Below, in pieces: positions 36,636 to 46,357 of a stretch of DNA of 64,000 nt. The stretch's first letter is position 1; each line of letters begins with the position of its first letter. This DNA is from an uncultured Acetobacteroides sp. (GTDB lineage Bacteria > Bacteroidota > Bacteroidia > Bacteroidales > ZOR0009), in assembly GCF_963678165.1 (NCBI RefSeq), contig NZ_OY782755.1:2480001-2544000 (forward strand), written 5' to 3'. A program made the translations under genes and the position numbers. The notes under the pieces are model-generated. The model was not told where the DNA came from. It searched no databases and saw only the letters and a list, made by a program, of their open reading frames with translations.

Positions 36636-37616
36636 ATGAAATATCGCGAATTAGGACAAACCGGCGAAAAGGTATCTGCTATTGGGTTAGGCTGCATGGG
36701 CATGAGCCATGCCTACACGGGTAAAAACGACGAGGAATCGGTGGCAACTCTTCAACGCGCTATTGAGCTTGGGGTAAACTTTTGGGATACCGCAGACTTT
36801 TACGGCAGCGGCGCTAACGAGGAGCTAATATCCAAGGTGCTAGTCCCCAATAGAGATAAAATTATTATTGCCACCAAATTCGGGTTTAGCGCTACACAAG
36901 AAAATGCATTCAAACTCGATGTATCGCCTGCATATATGCGCAAAGCAGTAGAGGCCAGCCTTCGCAGGCTTAAGATTGAAACCATCGACCTGTACTACGC
37001 ACACCGTATTGATCCTAACGTACCAATTGAGGAAATGGTGGGTGCCATGAGCGAGCTGGTAAAAGAGGGTAAGGTGCGCTATTTAGGACTATCGGAAGCA
37101 TCGGCAACATCCATCCGCAAGGCAAACGCGGTGCATCCCATTACGGCTTTGCAGAGCGAATACTCGCTACTAACGCGCGATGTAGAAAAGGAGATTATTC
37201 CCCTTTGCAAAGAACTCGGCATATCGTTTATTCCATTTAGCCCACTAGCACGTGGCTTAGTTACCAACACCATTGATAGGGAAAAGATGGATAGTAACGA
37301 CTGGAGAACAACACTTCCTCGCTTTTCGGGCAAGAATTGGGAGAACAACCAGCACCTAGCAGCCGCATTTGCCGATATGGCCTCAGCCAAGGGATGTACG
37401 CCAGCCCAGCTAGCGCTAGCGTGGGTACTTGCTCAAGGAGACAACATTATTCCTATTCCTGGAACTAAGCAAAGAGCAAAGCTGGAGGATAATGCAGGAG
37501 CGGTAGACGTAAGCCTTACTCCTACCGACATTGAGGAGATAGAAGCATTGCTCGCCCATTTCCCCAACGTGGGATCGCGCTACCCCGAAGAATTGGAGAA
37601 GCTAACCAAAAAGTAA
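36636..37616 (+). CDS. Aldo/keto reductase
   Basis: 326 residues, NADPH-dependent (beta/alpha)8 barrel. Catalytic tetrad residues are visible: Asp in [12 protein letters not shown] (about 50-60), Tyr in the same motif, Lys in IIIATKFGF (about 83), and His in DLYYAHRID (about 120). The C-terminal cofactor loop [15 protein letters not shown] is typical of the YakC/AKR13-like group. It reduces carbonyls of unknown identity, probably detoxification. The adjacent AraC regulator is a plausible controller. It ends at a 20-bp perfect hairpin. Confidence 0.94.
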   Translation: MKYRELGQTGEKVSAIGLGCMGMSHAYTGKNDEESVATLQRAIELGVNFWDTADFYGSGANEELISKVLVPNRDKIIIATKFGFSATQENAFKLDVSPAYMRKAVEASLRRLKIETIDLYYAHRIDPNVPIEEMVGAMSELVKEGKVRYLGLSEASATSIRKANAVHPITALQSEYSLLTRDVEKEIIPLCKELGISFIPFSPLARGLVTNTIDREKMDSNDWRTTLPRFSGKNWENNQHLAAAFADMASAKGCTPAQLALAWVLAQGDNIIPIPGTKQRAKLEDNAGAVDVSLTPTDIEEIEALLAHFPNVGSRYPEELEKLTKK

Positions 37617-37648
37617 AATGTAAGGCCATACGGCATGATCATCCTAAT

Positions 37649-37690
37649 AAAGTAGGACTGGCAGCACTAAAGTGCTGCCAGTCCTACTTT
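37649..37690. terminator. Strong bidirectional terminator
   Basis: A 20-bp perfect stem (37649-37668 with 37671-37690; core AGGACTGGCAGCACT) closes on an AA loop, with A and T runs on both sides. It serves the aldo/keto reductase and the convergent esterase. Confidence 0.95.
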
Positions 37691-37745
37691 TATATCTGTG
37701 ATACAACGGCTAATATATTCCTGCGAAGTAGCGTCCTCTGAAATT

Positions 37746-38690
37746 TTACTTTAAATTATCCACCATAAACTCCTTAACCGAATAGGAAACATCCTGCTCC
37801 AATTTCGTCTTTTTACTATAGATGTACATGTAATGCCTAACGTTCTTCTTCGCCAGCTCTTTCGATAGCACCATTGCATGCCCCCTGTGATGCTCTATAA
37901 TATCAAAATCTTTGGGGAAGCGCTTCTTCTGCATGTTAATCACATATACCGGAGGATCGTCAGGCGAAATCATTCGAAGCATATCGTACTGCTTTGGGAT
38001 GCTATCAATTAACGGCTTAAAGCCATTATAGGTTGGGTAGCCGTAAAAATTAGCCATAGAGGAGTAGAATTGCTTCTTCTTTAGCCAAGCCACCATGCCA
38101 AGATTCGGAATAAAATCGAACCATCGGAATAGGTTGTAGGTAGCCTGAGTGGAGATTGCCCCTACACATCGTAGTCTAGTCGATTCGCCGAGCAACGTTG
38201 AATCACCCTTAATGGCGAAATCGTCGTGAAAGGCGAGGTATAAGCTCGATCCGGCTCCTGCCGAGATGCCGTAGCTGCCAATACGCTGCTTATCGATGTT
38301 ATACTTTGAGGCATTATGGCGGATGTACTGAATAGCCCGTTTTACATCGTTCAGGCATCTTCCTACACCTAGTGAATCGTCAGACTTATAGAACTGGTAG
38401 CTAATGGTGGCAAATGCAATATTGTGCTGCAGAAAGTAGGCGATATCCTCCTTTCTCCTTTCGTACGCCTCCTGCTTATCGCCCCAAAGGAAACCTCCAC
38501 CATGAATATAAACGACCAATGCCGTCGGCTGCCCGCTCTTAGGCATAATAATGTCGAATACGTTGCGCTTTGCCGCACCATACCGCTCGTTGCTAAGCAT
38601 CTTGCAACCGATGCCGCTTAAGAAGTCTGGCTTTTGCGCTGCTGCCGATAGCGAAATAAGCAGAAGAACTAGTATTGCTCGATATTTCAT
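37746..38690 (-). CDS. Secreted alpha/beta-hydrolase (esterase/lipase-like)
   Basis: 314 residues with a signal peptide (AILVLLLISLSAAAQ). The oxyanion-hole motif HGGGFLWG is at about 63-70 and the nucleophile elbow SYGISAGAGSS (GxSAG) near 145. Asp and His of the triad are probably in PDDPPVYVIN and HHRGHAMVL. It belongs to the hormone-sensitive lipase/BD-FAE-like group, which often removes acyl groups from sugars or small esters; the substrate is unknown. Export suggests a periplasmic role. It stands alone between a terminator and an unrelated gene. Confidence 0.9.
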   Translation of the reverse strand: MKYRAILVLLLISLSAAAQKPDFLSGIGCKMLSNERYGAAKRNVFDIIMPKSGQPTALVVYIHGGGFLWGDKQEAYERRKEDIAYFLQHNIAFATISYQFYKSDDSLGVGRCLNDVKRAIQYIRHNASKYNIDKQRIGSYGISAGAGSSLYLAFHDDFAIKGDSTLLGESTRLRCVGAISTQATYNLFRWFDFIPNLGMVAWLKKKQFYSSMANFYGYPTYNGFKPLIDSIPKQYDMLRMISPDDPPVYVINMQKKRFPKDFDIIEHHRGHAMVLSKELAKKNVRHYMYIYSKKTKLEQDVSYSVKEFMVDNLK

Positions 38691-38754
38691 GGATGCTATG
38701 TTGTTATTAACTAAATCTGTTGCAAATAAAATATGAAAGATAATGAGATGTATG

Positions 38755-39384
38755 CTACTTCAGCAGCCCCCTTTCGCGTAAATTCTTATAGATATCGGCA
38801 ATATTTACAGGTATATCGAACCGAATTAGCCAGTTAACGTCTAAGCCATTATGAATGGCGGCTTTCATTAAGCTGCTATTATTGCCCACCAAATTTCCTA
38901 TGGATTCTATATCATCCCTAAACTCCAGGTGCAGATCTTCATGCTGCTTTTGGATAAGCATTAGGATCTTAAAGATGCGTGCCACAATATAGATGATTAA
39001 AGTATAGGCCTTGCCGTACCTTTCGGCAGCAATGCGCCCATTATTTAGCTCCATAAGCTGTCGTAACAAGGTACAATTCAGGCTTATTTCGCCAACCTTA
39101 TCCTTAGCAATGTAAACATGCTCGTTTATCTTTCCGCTTATGGTGCGAGCATCCATCAGTAAGTATCCGGGAGAGTAGTAGGTATCGGAAGCATGCTTAA
39201 TGTCCTTTATTATTTCGCTTTTAAGCTGCTCTCTTTTATCCTGAACCGAATCGGTATCAACCAGCTCGAAACGGAGCTTACTTGCCAGCTTCATGTCTTT
39301 CTTTAGCAGCCTTAGTATCAGCTTATCCTTTTCCTTGCTGGGTAGCAGCTCTAGGGCTCTTTTAAATTCTGGATCAAAAGTCAT
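38755..39384 (-). CDS. Hypothetical cytoplasmic helical protein
   Basis: 209 residues with no signal peptide. A charged N-terminal helical part (EFKRALELLPSKEKDKLILRL cut at PSKEKDKLILRLL) is followed by a central region and a C-terminal helix RIFKILMLIQKQHEDLHLEF. The word WLIRFDIPVNIADIYKNL near the end looks like a small conserved motif. Conserved unknowns of this type occur in Bacteroidota, but I assign no function. It is followed downstream by the esterase gene on the same strand, with 64 bp between, so they could be co-transcribed. Confidence 0.8.
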   Translation of the reverse strand: MTFDPEFKRALELLPSKEKDKLILRLLKKDMKLASKLRFELVDTDSVQDKREQLKSEIIKDIKHASDTYYSPGYLLMDARTISGKINEHVYIAKDKVGEISLNCTLLRQLMELNNGRIAAERYGKAYTLIIYIVARIFKILMLIQKQHEDLHLEFRDDIESIGNLVGNNSSLMKAAIHNGLDVNWLIRFDIPVNIADIYKNLRERGLLK

Positions 39385-39802
39385 ATTCTTCTTTTTGGGT
39401 CAATCAACCTTCCGTAAGGCATACCTACATCACCTATCCGCTTGGCCGATTCCTTATTTTCAATAAAAGGAATTATTGCATTAGCGGTACCACTAAACTA
39501 TTGCTACCAACGGAGCATCTATACTGCTAAGCTAAAACTTTTACCTCTTTTATCCTAACTCGGCTAGATAAAATCGAAGGGATTGCGCGCTTAGGAATCC
39601 CATGATTACGCGTATTCCCTCGCCATTTCGATTGTAATTAAACCTTTAGGTTTCGGGCTACCTTGTTGTTGTTTGCGATTGTATATCTCCTACGGAGAAA
39701 AATGCAGATGGGAGAATGCTATTCTACAAGACTGTAACCACTACGTGGTATTCCCACCACTCAAAATTTGTCCTTAGGACATTACTATTTGTAGTAGGTA
39801 AG
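39385..39802. other. Intergenic region, no gene seen
   Basis: 418 bp between the minus-strand hypothetical gene and the acyltransferase. It contains a CCACTACGTGGT dyad near 39740 and the word GGTTTCGGGCT near 39650, but nothing that I can classify. The start-side promoter of the 39384 gene should lie at its left end. Confidence 0.4.
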
Positions 39803-40912
39803 CTACTGCCCTACACCTTTACCTTGAGGAGAGAATCGCGATCGCGCAAATACGATTAGGTGTTGAGCCTTGCTACTATTCTTTAGTCTAGACGTAATTC
39901 GTTCGATGAGCGCCTCGCTTACCTGCTTTCGAATTAGCTCGATAATAGCACCGGTAACAAAAATAGACAGAACCAGCAGTCCAATAGCGCCAGCAAATAG
40001 CACCTCGGAATCGCCATAGGTAGCCTTTAGGCTAGATACCCAAGCAACAAGGATGCATCGGATGCTGCTATATTCGTGAATCATATATACCCCAAGTACC
40101 GTGCTTGCCGCTACATTAATTCGACGGCTATACCGAATATCAAGATTTTTAAATATAAAGAAGAACGATATTGAGGAGATGATTAGCAACGGGTTGTTAT
40201 ACGCAAAGAGCCAGACAACGGTGCTCTGCTTTTGGTAGTGCAACAGCAGCATCGTTAGGCAAAAGATAACCGAGCTAATCGCAATAAAGAAAGCCAGAGG
40301 CGACTTAAAGCTTATGGAGTACTGCCTTACGTAGCGCCCAATTAGGTATATGACAATAAAGTTGAATATGGAATATCCCTTCTCCGAGATAGTTCCAAAG
40401 AAGAATCCCGAAAAGCAATTGATGAAGAGCAGGCCAACCATAATCAACTTAAACTGTCTTCGATCCAGCGACTGCACGCCGCTGTTTAGTATCGGCGAAA
40501 GGATGTACAGCCCAATATAGGTAGAAATAAACCACCACATGTTTCGGGATATCGGTAGCAGCGAGTTCACTACGTTAGTAGCATTCCAGATAGACGGATT
40601 AATGGTTGCAAACAGCACGAAGAGCAAAAACGAGTAGGATGCCGCCTGAAAGAATAGCGAGAAAAGGGTGCGTAGCCTAAACTTTATCCCAAAGTAGCCC
40701 GAGATAAACACAAACACGTTAACCGCTACCACCACTATGCAGTTTGCTGCTATTGCCCAGTAGGTGAGATTATCAAAATGAAACGAACGCCTCCCTATAT
40801 TTGCCAAACCCAAGCCATGTACTATAACATGGTGGGTAATAATCATAATCATTAGAGCTATTCGAAGCAGCTCTATATTCGATTGCCTCTCCGGCTTATC
40901 CATTCTGCTCAT
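39803..40912 (-). CDS. Membrane acyltransferase (acyltransferase 3 family)
   Basis: 369 residues with about ten membrane helices, starting with RQSNIELLRIALMIMIITHH (cut at IELLRIALMIMIITHH). The family's essential His is in MIITHHVIVHG near residue 27, and an Arg-rich turn follows (FGIKFRLRTLF). Such enzymes move acyl groups (acetyl, succinyl) to surface sugars or other envelope molecules. No polysaccharide cluster is adjacent, so the acceptor is unknown. It marks the left border of the repeat-rich accessory block. Start ATG at 40912. Confidence 0.88.
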   Translation of the reverse strand: MSRMDKPERQSNIELLRIALMIMIITHHVIVHGLGLANIGRRSFHFDNLTYWAIAANCIVVVAVNVFVFISGYFGIKFRLRTLFSLFFQAASYSFLLFVLFATINPSIWNATNVVNSLLPISRNMWWFISTYIGLYILSPILNSGVQSLDRRQFKLIMVGLLFINCFSGFFFGTISEKGYSIFNFIVIYLIGRYVRQYSISFKSPLAFFIAISSVIFCLTMLLLHYQKQSTVVWLFAYNNPLLIISSISFFFIFKNLDIRYSRRINVAASTVLGVYMIHEYSSIRCILVAWVSSLKATYGDSEVLFAGAIGLLVLSIFVTGAIIELIRKQVSEALIERITSRLKNSSKAQHLIVFARSRFSPQGKGVGQ

Positions 40913-41456
40913 AAACGGTTGCTTGCTAGCGCCACGATATACCCGATGGGCGCTGTTCTTACCTCTGTTGGACGAAGGTTGCTTCCGATAGAAGTCAATG
41001 CTAAGAATAATTTCTAAAACAGAGATTCATAATCGCAATAACTTATCCTCCCGCTTTGACGAAAGGCTGTGGTGGGTTAAGACGTTATCACCCACCCCCA
41101 ACCCCTCCCAAGGAGGGGATAAACAGTTTCAATCATGAACTAGTACTTAATATCTATCCTTTTTTTCAAAATCTCAGTTCTATAAAGGCTTAGCTTAACG
41201 GCTATGAGGCATAGCCTTAGCCCAGCTGAGAAAAAGATAGAGCCCTACTATCGCGAACATTCCCTCGGCTATCAGTAAGCCGACAAAAGTAGCAATAATG
41301 ACCTCAGATAAACGCTGCTTTACAGCACATTTTGGGGCAAGCAGCCTATACCTATATTCGTTAATCCGTATTGATACAAACAGAGCCGCACGACGGTACG
41401 GCTCTTCTTCTTTGCATCGAGGCTTGCTTATTGAACTTCCCACGCCTGGTGATAAA
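40913..41456. other. Intergenic region with hairpin repeat and a doubtful 82-codon ORF
   Basis: 544 bp. A CCCCTCCC-AA-GGAGGGG hairpin at about 41103-41119 is of the same family as those near 6.76 and 55.9 kb. An ORF at 41195-41443 (minus, 82 codons) has one membrane-like stretch (VIIATFVGLLIAEGMFAIVG). The underlying DNA resembles, with an internal deletion, the relics at 52.9 and 54.4 kb (shared word AAAGTAGCAATAAT), so I regard it as a decayed copy rather than a gene. Confidence 0.45.
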
Positions 41457-41885
41457 CTATCTCGTCATTTTCAATAAAATACCTGATTCATCTATCAAAA
41501 AATACACATCGTTATTGACAATCCCATATTCTATTTGCATTAATGAATATCCATCCGACTTACTACCAATCTTAATGGTATGGTTCTTTTCTGAAATTAT
41601 CCATTTGGAATTCTTCGGAATGTATAACTCCTTAAAGAATGCTGCTGTATTAGGCGGAAAGATAAGGGTAAAGTTTCCAGAAGCCGAAAATTCAAAAACG
41701 GCATTTGTAAAACCTTGCTTCACCGCATCAATCTGCTTTTGCATCTCAGGATTATCTGGCTTTATCGATATCTTAGCCTCCGCTACAATCCAAGAACCCA
41801 CAATTTGATCTTTACCCAAATTCTGAGCATTACTGCTGAATGAAAGAAGCAGTAAGGCTAAAAAGAAATAAGTCCTCATGTACAT
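41457..41885 (-). CDS. Secreted lipocalin-like protein
   Basis: 142 residues with a signal peptide (YFFLALLLLSFSSNAQN). The mature domain begins IVGSWIVAEAKIS and continues with strands NAVFEFSASGNFTLIFP and SKWIISEKNHTIKIG, ending YFLIDESGILLKMTR. This is the lipocalin-like (lipocalin_4/5) pattern common in Bacteroidota: a small beta-barrel that may bind hydrophobic molecules. It is the first gene (left end) of the minus-strand accessory block. Start ATG 41885, or the next ATG two codons later. Confidence 0.78.
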   Translation of the reverse strand: MYMRTYFFLALLLLSFSSNAQNLGKDQIVGSWIVAEAKISIKPDNPEMQKQIDAVKQGFTNAVFEFSASGNFTLIFPPNTAAFFKELYIPKNSKWIISEKNHTIKIGSKSDGYSLMQIEYGIVNNDVYFLIDESGILLKMTR

Positions 41886-41992
41886 TGTATTACTTTACGC
41901 TACGATATACCGCAAGGCGGCTATAAACACTATACTAATCGTGATAAAACTTACTTGATCTTTTTACGCAAGGCTACTTTAAACCAAATATT

Positions 41993-42460
41993 CTATAGCG
42001 ACTCTGTCGTAAAGGTTATATGAGTAAATTTTAGGTGATGAGAGATTTCACGCAACAGTAGAATCACCGCAAAGTTTACCGAGTTTAACTCAAGACCTTC
42101 AGGTAAATGTCGACTCATAACCACCCTTGCTGCTAGGCTAAATAAGTCCTCAATTTCCTGCCGCTGAATAGTTGGTTGATTAATAGCATATTTTCTGAAT
42201 ACCTCTTCAACAATTGGGCTTAGAATAGCTAGCCCCTCATTGTCACCTACGAGCTTTTTATTGCTCATCAGCTCATCCTCAATAAAGTTAATGGCATAAT
42301 CTGTTTCACCTTCAGTAGGAATATTGCTTTTAAAAAAGCGATCAGCAATAAGCTGATAACCTGCGTTCAAAACTACCTCGTCCTGCTTTTGACCGTTACT
42401 AAAGAATTGAAAAGTAAGTTTCTCCTTTTCAACGTACAAAACACGACTACTTTCTTTCAT
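41993..42460 (-). CDS. Hypothetical protein
   Basis: 155 residues, acidic, with no signal peptide or membrane segment. It looks alpha/beta at the N-terminus (SSRVLYVEKEKLTFQFFSNGQ cut at VEKEKLTFQFF) and helical at the C-terminus (FAVILLLREISHHLKF). The family is not recognised. It is on the same strand as its neighbours but 107 bp upstream of the lipocalin-like gene, without a structured repeat in between, so those two could form one unit. Confidence 0.7.
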   Translation of the reverse strand: MKESSRVLYVEKEKLTFQFFSNGQKQDEVVLNAGYQLIADRFFKSNIPTEGETDYAINFIEDELMSNKKLVGDNEGLAILSPIVEEVFRKYAINQPTIQRQEIEDLFSLAARVVMSRHLPEGLELNSVNFAVILLLREISHHLKFTHITFTTESL

Positions 42461-42838
42461 GTATCAATCCATTTTAGATGAAAACAGCTGGCAAAAAGCT
42501 ATATATAAATTTATCTTCCTATTCTATAGATCAAAGAAGAACCGTAAAGGTATAAAATGTTCGAGAATCGGTATTAATGGCTGAAATATGTTACCCCTAT
42601 TGGAATAACCCAATAGGCTACTGTGGCTATCCTTCAATATAGGTTCAACAGATTCGCTTATCCTTCTTCCACCCGCGTTAGGCGAAGACTTCTACCTTCG
42701 CCATTTCTATCATTGCAGGCTATAGCCTGCAAAATAGATTCGTCTGAGGCTGTGCCTCAGACGAACAGAACCTTGCACTCGAGTAAACTTCGCTTAGCGA
42801 AGGCAAGATGGACAATGTGCTTTTCAGCAAACCCTAAA
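42461..42838. repeat. Intergenic region with a diverged copy of the block element
   Basis: 378 bp. From about 42671 to 42810 it carries a diverged copy of the element repeated through the block: CGCGTTAGGCGAAGACT at its left end, the palindrome GCAGGCTATAGCCTGC, then different right-hand hairpins (TCGTCTGAGG / CCTCAGACGA and CTTCGC / GCGAAG). A 91-codon plus-strand ORF across it is not a gene. Confidence 0.75.
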
Positions 42839-44725
42839 TTAAATCCAAGTAGGAATGCCAATCAAACCTGTGTATATAAAGTAAATCATAATAATTAGAT
42901 TTAACACAGTAGCTAATGCTGAATGAAAATAGAATATTTTAGACATCTTTTCGCGTCGCTTTTTGAAGATGTAGTACGCCGACCAAATTGCTGCAGCAGA
43001 GTAAATAATCCCGCAAATAAATACGACTATCGATATTGGGTTCATGGTTCCAAATATTTGAAAAGCATCGTACCTATTATGAATTGACAACATTAACAAA
43101 GCAGCAGCAGCTAAGATGAACGAATAGGTAATAATTGGAAGTAAGCCTACGAACATGGCAACTTTACTTTTCTTTTTCCCAAACAAAAAGACCAAAACCG
43201 CTAGAAGGCCAAAAATAACCGAACTAAATAGGACGATAGGTAGTGAATAGAATATGCCAAGTAGGGTGTAAGCCCATAGCGGTGAAATCTTTTTTAAATT
43301 AGGCCATATTATGCTACCATTTAATGGATCGTTTACAACAAAAAGTGTAATTCCATTTGTATCAACTGATCTAAACTTGTTATTGCCTGCATAAACATAT
43401 TTATTTAATGAACCACCGTCGTTAAGTCTCTTAGTATAAATCGTATCGTCTTTCACCCAAACTTTGCAAACACTTTTAGGAAGGTCTAGCGCTTTGGTTA
43501 AGTCAAATTTAGGATAAATACAGGAGTAATAACCCGATGGATTTATATCAAGCTTATACTTTTTAGTAGCTATTTCGACCGATTTTTGTTTTAGATTTTT
43601 TGTTTGATAGCCCCTTATTACATCGACTATTTTTTTCAACGATTCTTCATCACCGTCGTTAATCATAACAGCATACCCCAACCGGCTTTCTTTAATATAC
43701 CCAAAATTGGCATTTCCACCAGGAAGACTTCCCCCATAACCGCGATATCTAAATCCATTAAACGCTTCAGCATAATTGGAAAAACCACAATCGTTCACAA
43801 ATTCTTTCGGTACAATTTTTTGAAAGCTTTCCCCCCGTTCCATCCTGCAAATAGACGAATCGGATAGTATTCGAACCTTGTTGACCTTACCTCGACTAGT
43901 AAGAAACGTAATAAATTTTGACATGTCGGCCGCCGAGCTATTGAGCGCTGCTGCAGGTCGATAAAGCAGGTTTAAGTAGCTTAATTTAATGCCATTTTCG
44001 TATAAAGTAGCCCCTCTTTTTTTGTACTGTTCGGTTTGAAGAAAGGACGTAGATTCCATACCCATTGGCTTGAAAAAATTAACGTCCATATATTTATCAA
44101 AGGTAAGACCAGATACTTTTTCGACAATATAAGCTGCAACAGCACTCCCTACATTGCTTTCACTAGACTTTGTTCCAGGAACAAATATGGATGTTCTGGT
44201 TTTAGGATAAAAATCGAGCGCCTCCTTTAGCGTTTTTGGTGTTGGATTATCGTAGCCTAGCTCTGCCATACTCCAGTATTTCCAGCCAGAAGTGTACTCA
44301 AGTAAATTTTCTATTCTAATGGGATGGGTAGCCTCCCATGGATTGTTAAACTTAATTTCCGGGATGATATCTTTTATCTTATCTTTTAGGTTTAGCCGCC
44401 CCTCTTCTTGCAATTTTAGTATTGCCAATGCAACAAAAGTCTTCGAAACTGATCCGAGTCGAAATATTGTATTCTCATTTGCATTGATGTTCTTTTCGAG
44501 ACTTGCTTTACCAAACCCTTCGTCCATGATTGTCTTATCACCAGAGACTAAAACCACACCGGCACCGGGTGTTTTTGTTTCTCTTAATATCTTTCGAATT
44601 GAGTTTTTTAACTCTGTCAGACTTTGGGGTTTCTTATTATCAGCTGCTTTTTGAGCGAAAGAATCTAACCCATTACAAATAATAAGCAGCAATACTAGTA
44701 CTATTGCCTTTTTTACTCTTTCCAT
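42839..44725 (-). CDS. Serine hydrolase (class C beta-lactamase / penicillin-binding-protein-like) with C-terminal membrane region
   Basis: 628 residues. After a signal peptide (IVLVLLLIICNGLDSFAQ), the catalytic domain (about 45-380) has the SxxK motif in GSVSKTFVALAIL, a SESN-type second motif and a YGGSLPG-like third region. About 120 residues of linker and four to five C-terminal membrane helices follow (from PLWAYTLLGIFYSLPIVLFS cut at TLLGIFYSLPIVLF). This layout is typical of ABC-operon-type esterases/peptidases, which cleave beta-lactams or D-amino-acid/ester bonds. The open frame continues upstream to 44827 through a duplicated leader, but the ATG at 44725 starts the signal peptide. 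The gene is relatively A+T-rich. Confidence 0.9.
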   Translation of the reverse strand: MERVKKAIVLVLLLIICNGLDSFAQKAADNKKPQSLTELKNSIRKILRETKTPGAGVVLVSGDKTIMDEGFGKASLEKNINANENTIFRLGSVSKTFVALAILKLQEEGRLNLKDKIKDIIPEIKFNNPWEATHPIRIENLLEYTSGWKYWSMAELGYDNPTPKTLKEALDFYPKTRTSIFVPGTKSSESNVGSAVAAYIVEKVSGLTFDKYMDVNFFKPMGMESTSFLQTEQYKKRGATLYENGIKLSYLNLLYRPAAALNSSAADMSKFITFLTSRGKVNKVRILSDSSICRMERGESFQKIVPKEFVNDCGFSNYAEAFNGFRYRGYGGSLPGGNANFGYIKESRLGYAVMINDGDEESLKKIVDVIRGYQTKNLKQKSVEIATKKYKLDINPSGYYSCIYPKFDLTKALDLPKSVCKVWVKDDTIYTKRLNDGGSLNKYVYAGNNKFRSVDTNGITLFVVNDPLNGSIIWPNLKKISPLWAYTLLGIFYSLPIVLFSSVIFGLLAVLVFLFGKKKSKVAMFVGLLPIITYSFILAAAALLMLSIHNRYDAFQIFGTMNPISIVVFICGIIYSAAAIWSAYYIFKKRREKMSKIFYFHSALATVLNLIIMIYFIYTGLIGIPTWI

Positions 44726-44761
44726 CGTATCATTTTTTAATAAATTCCTAAAGCTGTTATT

Positions 44762-44861
44762 CTGTTTTTTCTTTTTTGTAAAGCGAAATAGTCCCATGGT
44801 AAGCGATCGCTTTACTTGTTTTTGCAAAACCGCATGCCTATACGTACATGTCGGCGCAATA
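44762..44861 (-). repeat. Duplicated leader and 5' end of the 56.2-kb gene
   Basis: Read on the minus strand this 100-bp stretch matches 56160-56258 on the plus strand: the word TATTGCGCCGAC, then a TGCG..TTTTGCAA core, then ACCATGGGACTATT and a lysine-rich coding start (MGLF-FTKKK). It is therefore a copy of the leader and first about 12 codons of the unrelated gene at 56223. Its ATG is in frame with the serine hydrolase gene. Confidence 0.88.
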
Positions 44862-45294
44862 ACAGTAGATAAGACAAACAGGATAGTTTAACGTTACAAT
44901 AAATAATGTTAAATAAATATGATTAAATGAAGTTCGGCGGAGTAAAAATGCGAAACCAATGAAGCTAAAGAATAGAAGGCTACCGACGCTCAGCTGCGGA
45001 CTTACTCAATAATTCGGAGCATAGCCCCGCGTTAGGCTAAGACTCCTGCCCATAGCCGTCAAACTAAGAGATACCCTACTTAAAGGAAGTGCTTATGGCA
45101 TGCCTATTTTCGACTCACCCCTAAATTCCCTCTCTTAGCCGAGTGGTTGGGTAGCCAGTAAAACAACGGTTACTTCTTCTACCTATTTTGCTTAAGCAAT
45201 GCCTGCTCGGCTAAAAAGAGGGGAATTCCAGCGCTCCGATTAGGCAGTAGTTATATCCGTACCACATCCCAATCGCTTTAATAAAGTATCTGCC
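44828..45294. repeat. Intergenic region with left copy of a 246-bp direct repeat
   Basis: 467 bp. Positions 45025-45270 match 46656-46901 base for base at most positions (about 90% by eye), both 246 bp. The left end is CCCCGCGTTAGGC, like the start of the block element. It includes the word AGCCGAGTGGTTGGGTAGCC. A second shared word, TACTCAATAATTCGGAGCAT, is at 45004 and again at about 46199. Confidence 0.88.
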
Positions 45295-46176
45295 TTATAC
45301 TTTATGCATTTTTTCCTTCATTGGCTTTGAATAGCTACTTGATAGCTGGTATTTATCCCTTAGCTCATTAACCATTTTATATAGATTATCCTTGTACTCC
45401 CTGTTTGCCCCGCCTTTTTTATATAAATCAAGAAAATACTGGTAAAGCTCAGGAAATTGGGTTTGTATAAAGCTGAAAAATGATGTCCTGGTTTTACCCC
45501 TTAAGTACAATGTGCCGGGTAACATATAATGAACCTTAGCATCGCAGGCATAATAACAGAGTGAGTTCAGATTCTCATAGCCATCCGTTAAATATGGAAT
45601 TATGGGCATTACGTGTAGTCCTACAGAAGCATTTGTTTTCCTGAAAGCTTTGAGCATTTCGAATCGTTTCAAGCTTTCGGCAGCACCTGGCTCAATCAGC
45701 TGTCGTATTTTCTCATCGGTAGTTGTTATTGTAGAGGCAATATTTACATATGTTATCCTCGATAGCTCATCAACTAATTCGTAATCGCGTAAACCCAAAT
45801 CTGATTTTGTCGAAATAATGGCAGGTGTTTTATACTTTATCAATAGCTTCAAAACCTCCGGCATTATTTTATACGTTGCCTCACAAGGTTGATAGCTGTC
45901 GGTAACACCCCCAATATTAATAATCTCACGATTCCAACTTTTGCTGCGAAGTTCAACCTCTAGCATCTCAACAATGTTGGATTTTATATAAATATTCTCT
46001 GAGAAATTATCATCGTCTAAGTATTCGTGAGAATACATGGCATAACAGTATTGGCATTTATGCTCACACCCCCGATAGATATTCAAATCCCAACCATACG
46101 GATATTTCCGCTTAAGTGGGTTTAAAGCAGCTTGACAACTTGTCTCGATATAATTGGCTGTTCGTTTTGCTTCCAT
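45295..46176 (-). CDS. SPL-like (Rv2578c-type) radical SAM protein
   Basis: 293 residues. The iron-sulfur cluster motif is CEHKCQYC (Cx3Cx2C, at about 36-43) in YRGCEHKCQYCYAMYS. The spacing and the following residues identify the spore-photoproduct-lyase-like radical SAM family. Further family marks are IGGVTDSYQPCE and STKSDLGLRDYELV. It would use S-adenosylmethionine and a 4Fe-4S cluster; the substrate is unknown and photolyase activity is not implied. It is flanked by the two copies of a 246-bp direct repeat, which suggests it came or could move as a unit. Start ATG at 46176. Confidence 0.9.
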   Translation of the reverse strand: MEAKRTANYIETSCQAALNPLKRKYPYGWDLNIYRGCEHKCQYCYAMYSHEYLDDDNFSENIYIKSNIVEMLEVELRSKSWNREIINIGGVTDSYQPCEATYKIMPEVLKLLIKYKTPAIISTKSDLGLRDYELVDELSRITYVNIASTITTTDEKIRQLIEPGAAESLKRFEMLKAFRKTNASVGLHVMPIIPYLTDGYENLNSLCYYACDAKVHYMLPGTLYLRGKTRTSFFSFIQTQFPELYQYFLDLYKKGGANREYKDNLYKMVNELRDKYQLSSSYSKPMKEKMHKV

Positions 46177-46357
46177 TACAATATATTTGGTTAGGATTTA
46201 CTCAATAATTCGGAGCATAGCTCAACAGGATAGCCCTCAGTATTTCTTAAATGTACATCCGCATCTTCCGATCAGCCAAACTAATTGGTCCGCTGATAGA
46301 ATTCACGGCTTTGATCCGCCCACCCTTGTGCATATTATATGACGAGCAAGGGGCATT

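Noticed and set aside
41195-41443. 82-codon minus-strand ORF
   Set aside because: It resembles a decayed, internally deleted copy of the relic membrane ORF at 52.9 and 54.4 kb, with no good leader.
45130-45160. tRNA-like word AGCCGAGTGGTTGGGTAGCC (also at about 46.76 kb)
   Set aside because: It looks like a D-arm, but no T-arm, anticodon stem or acceptor pairing follows.
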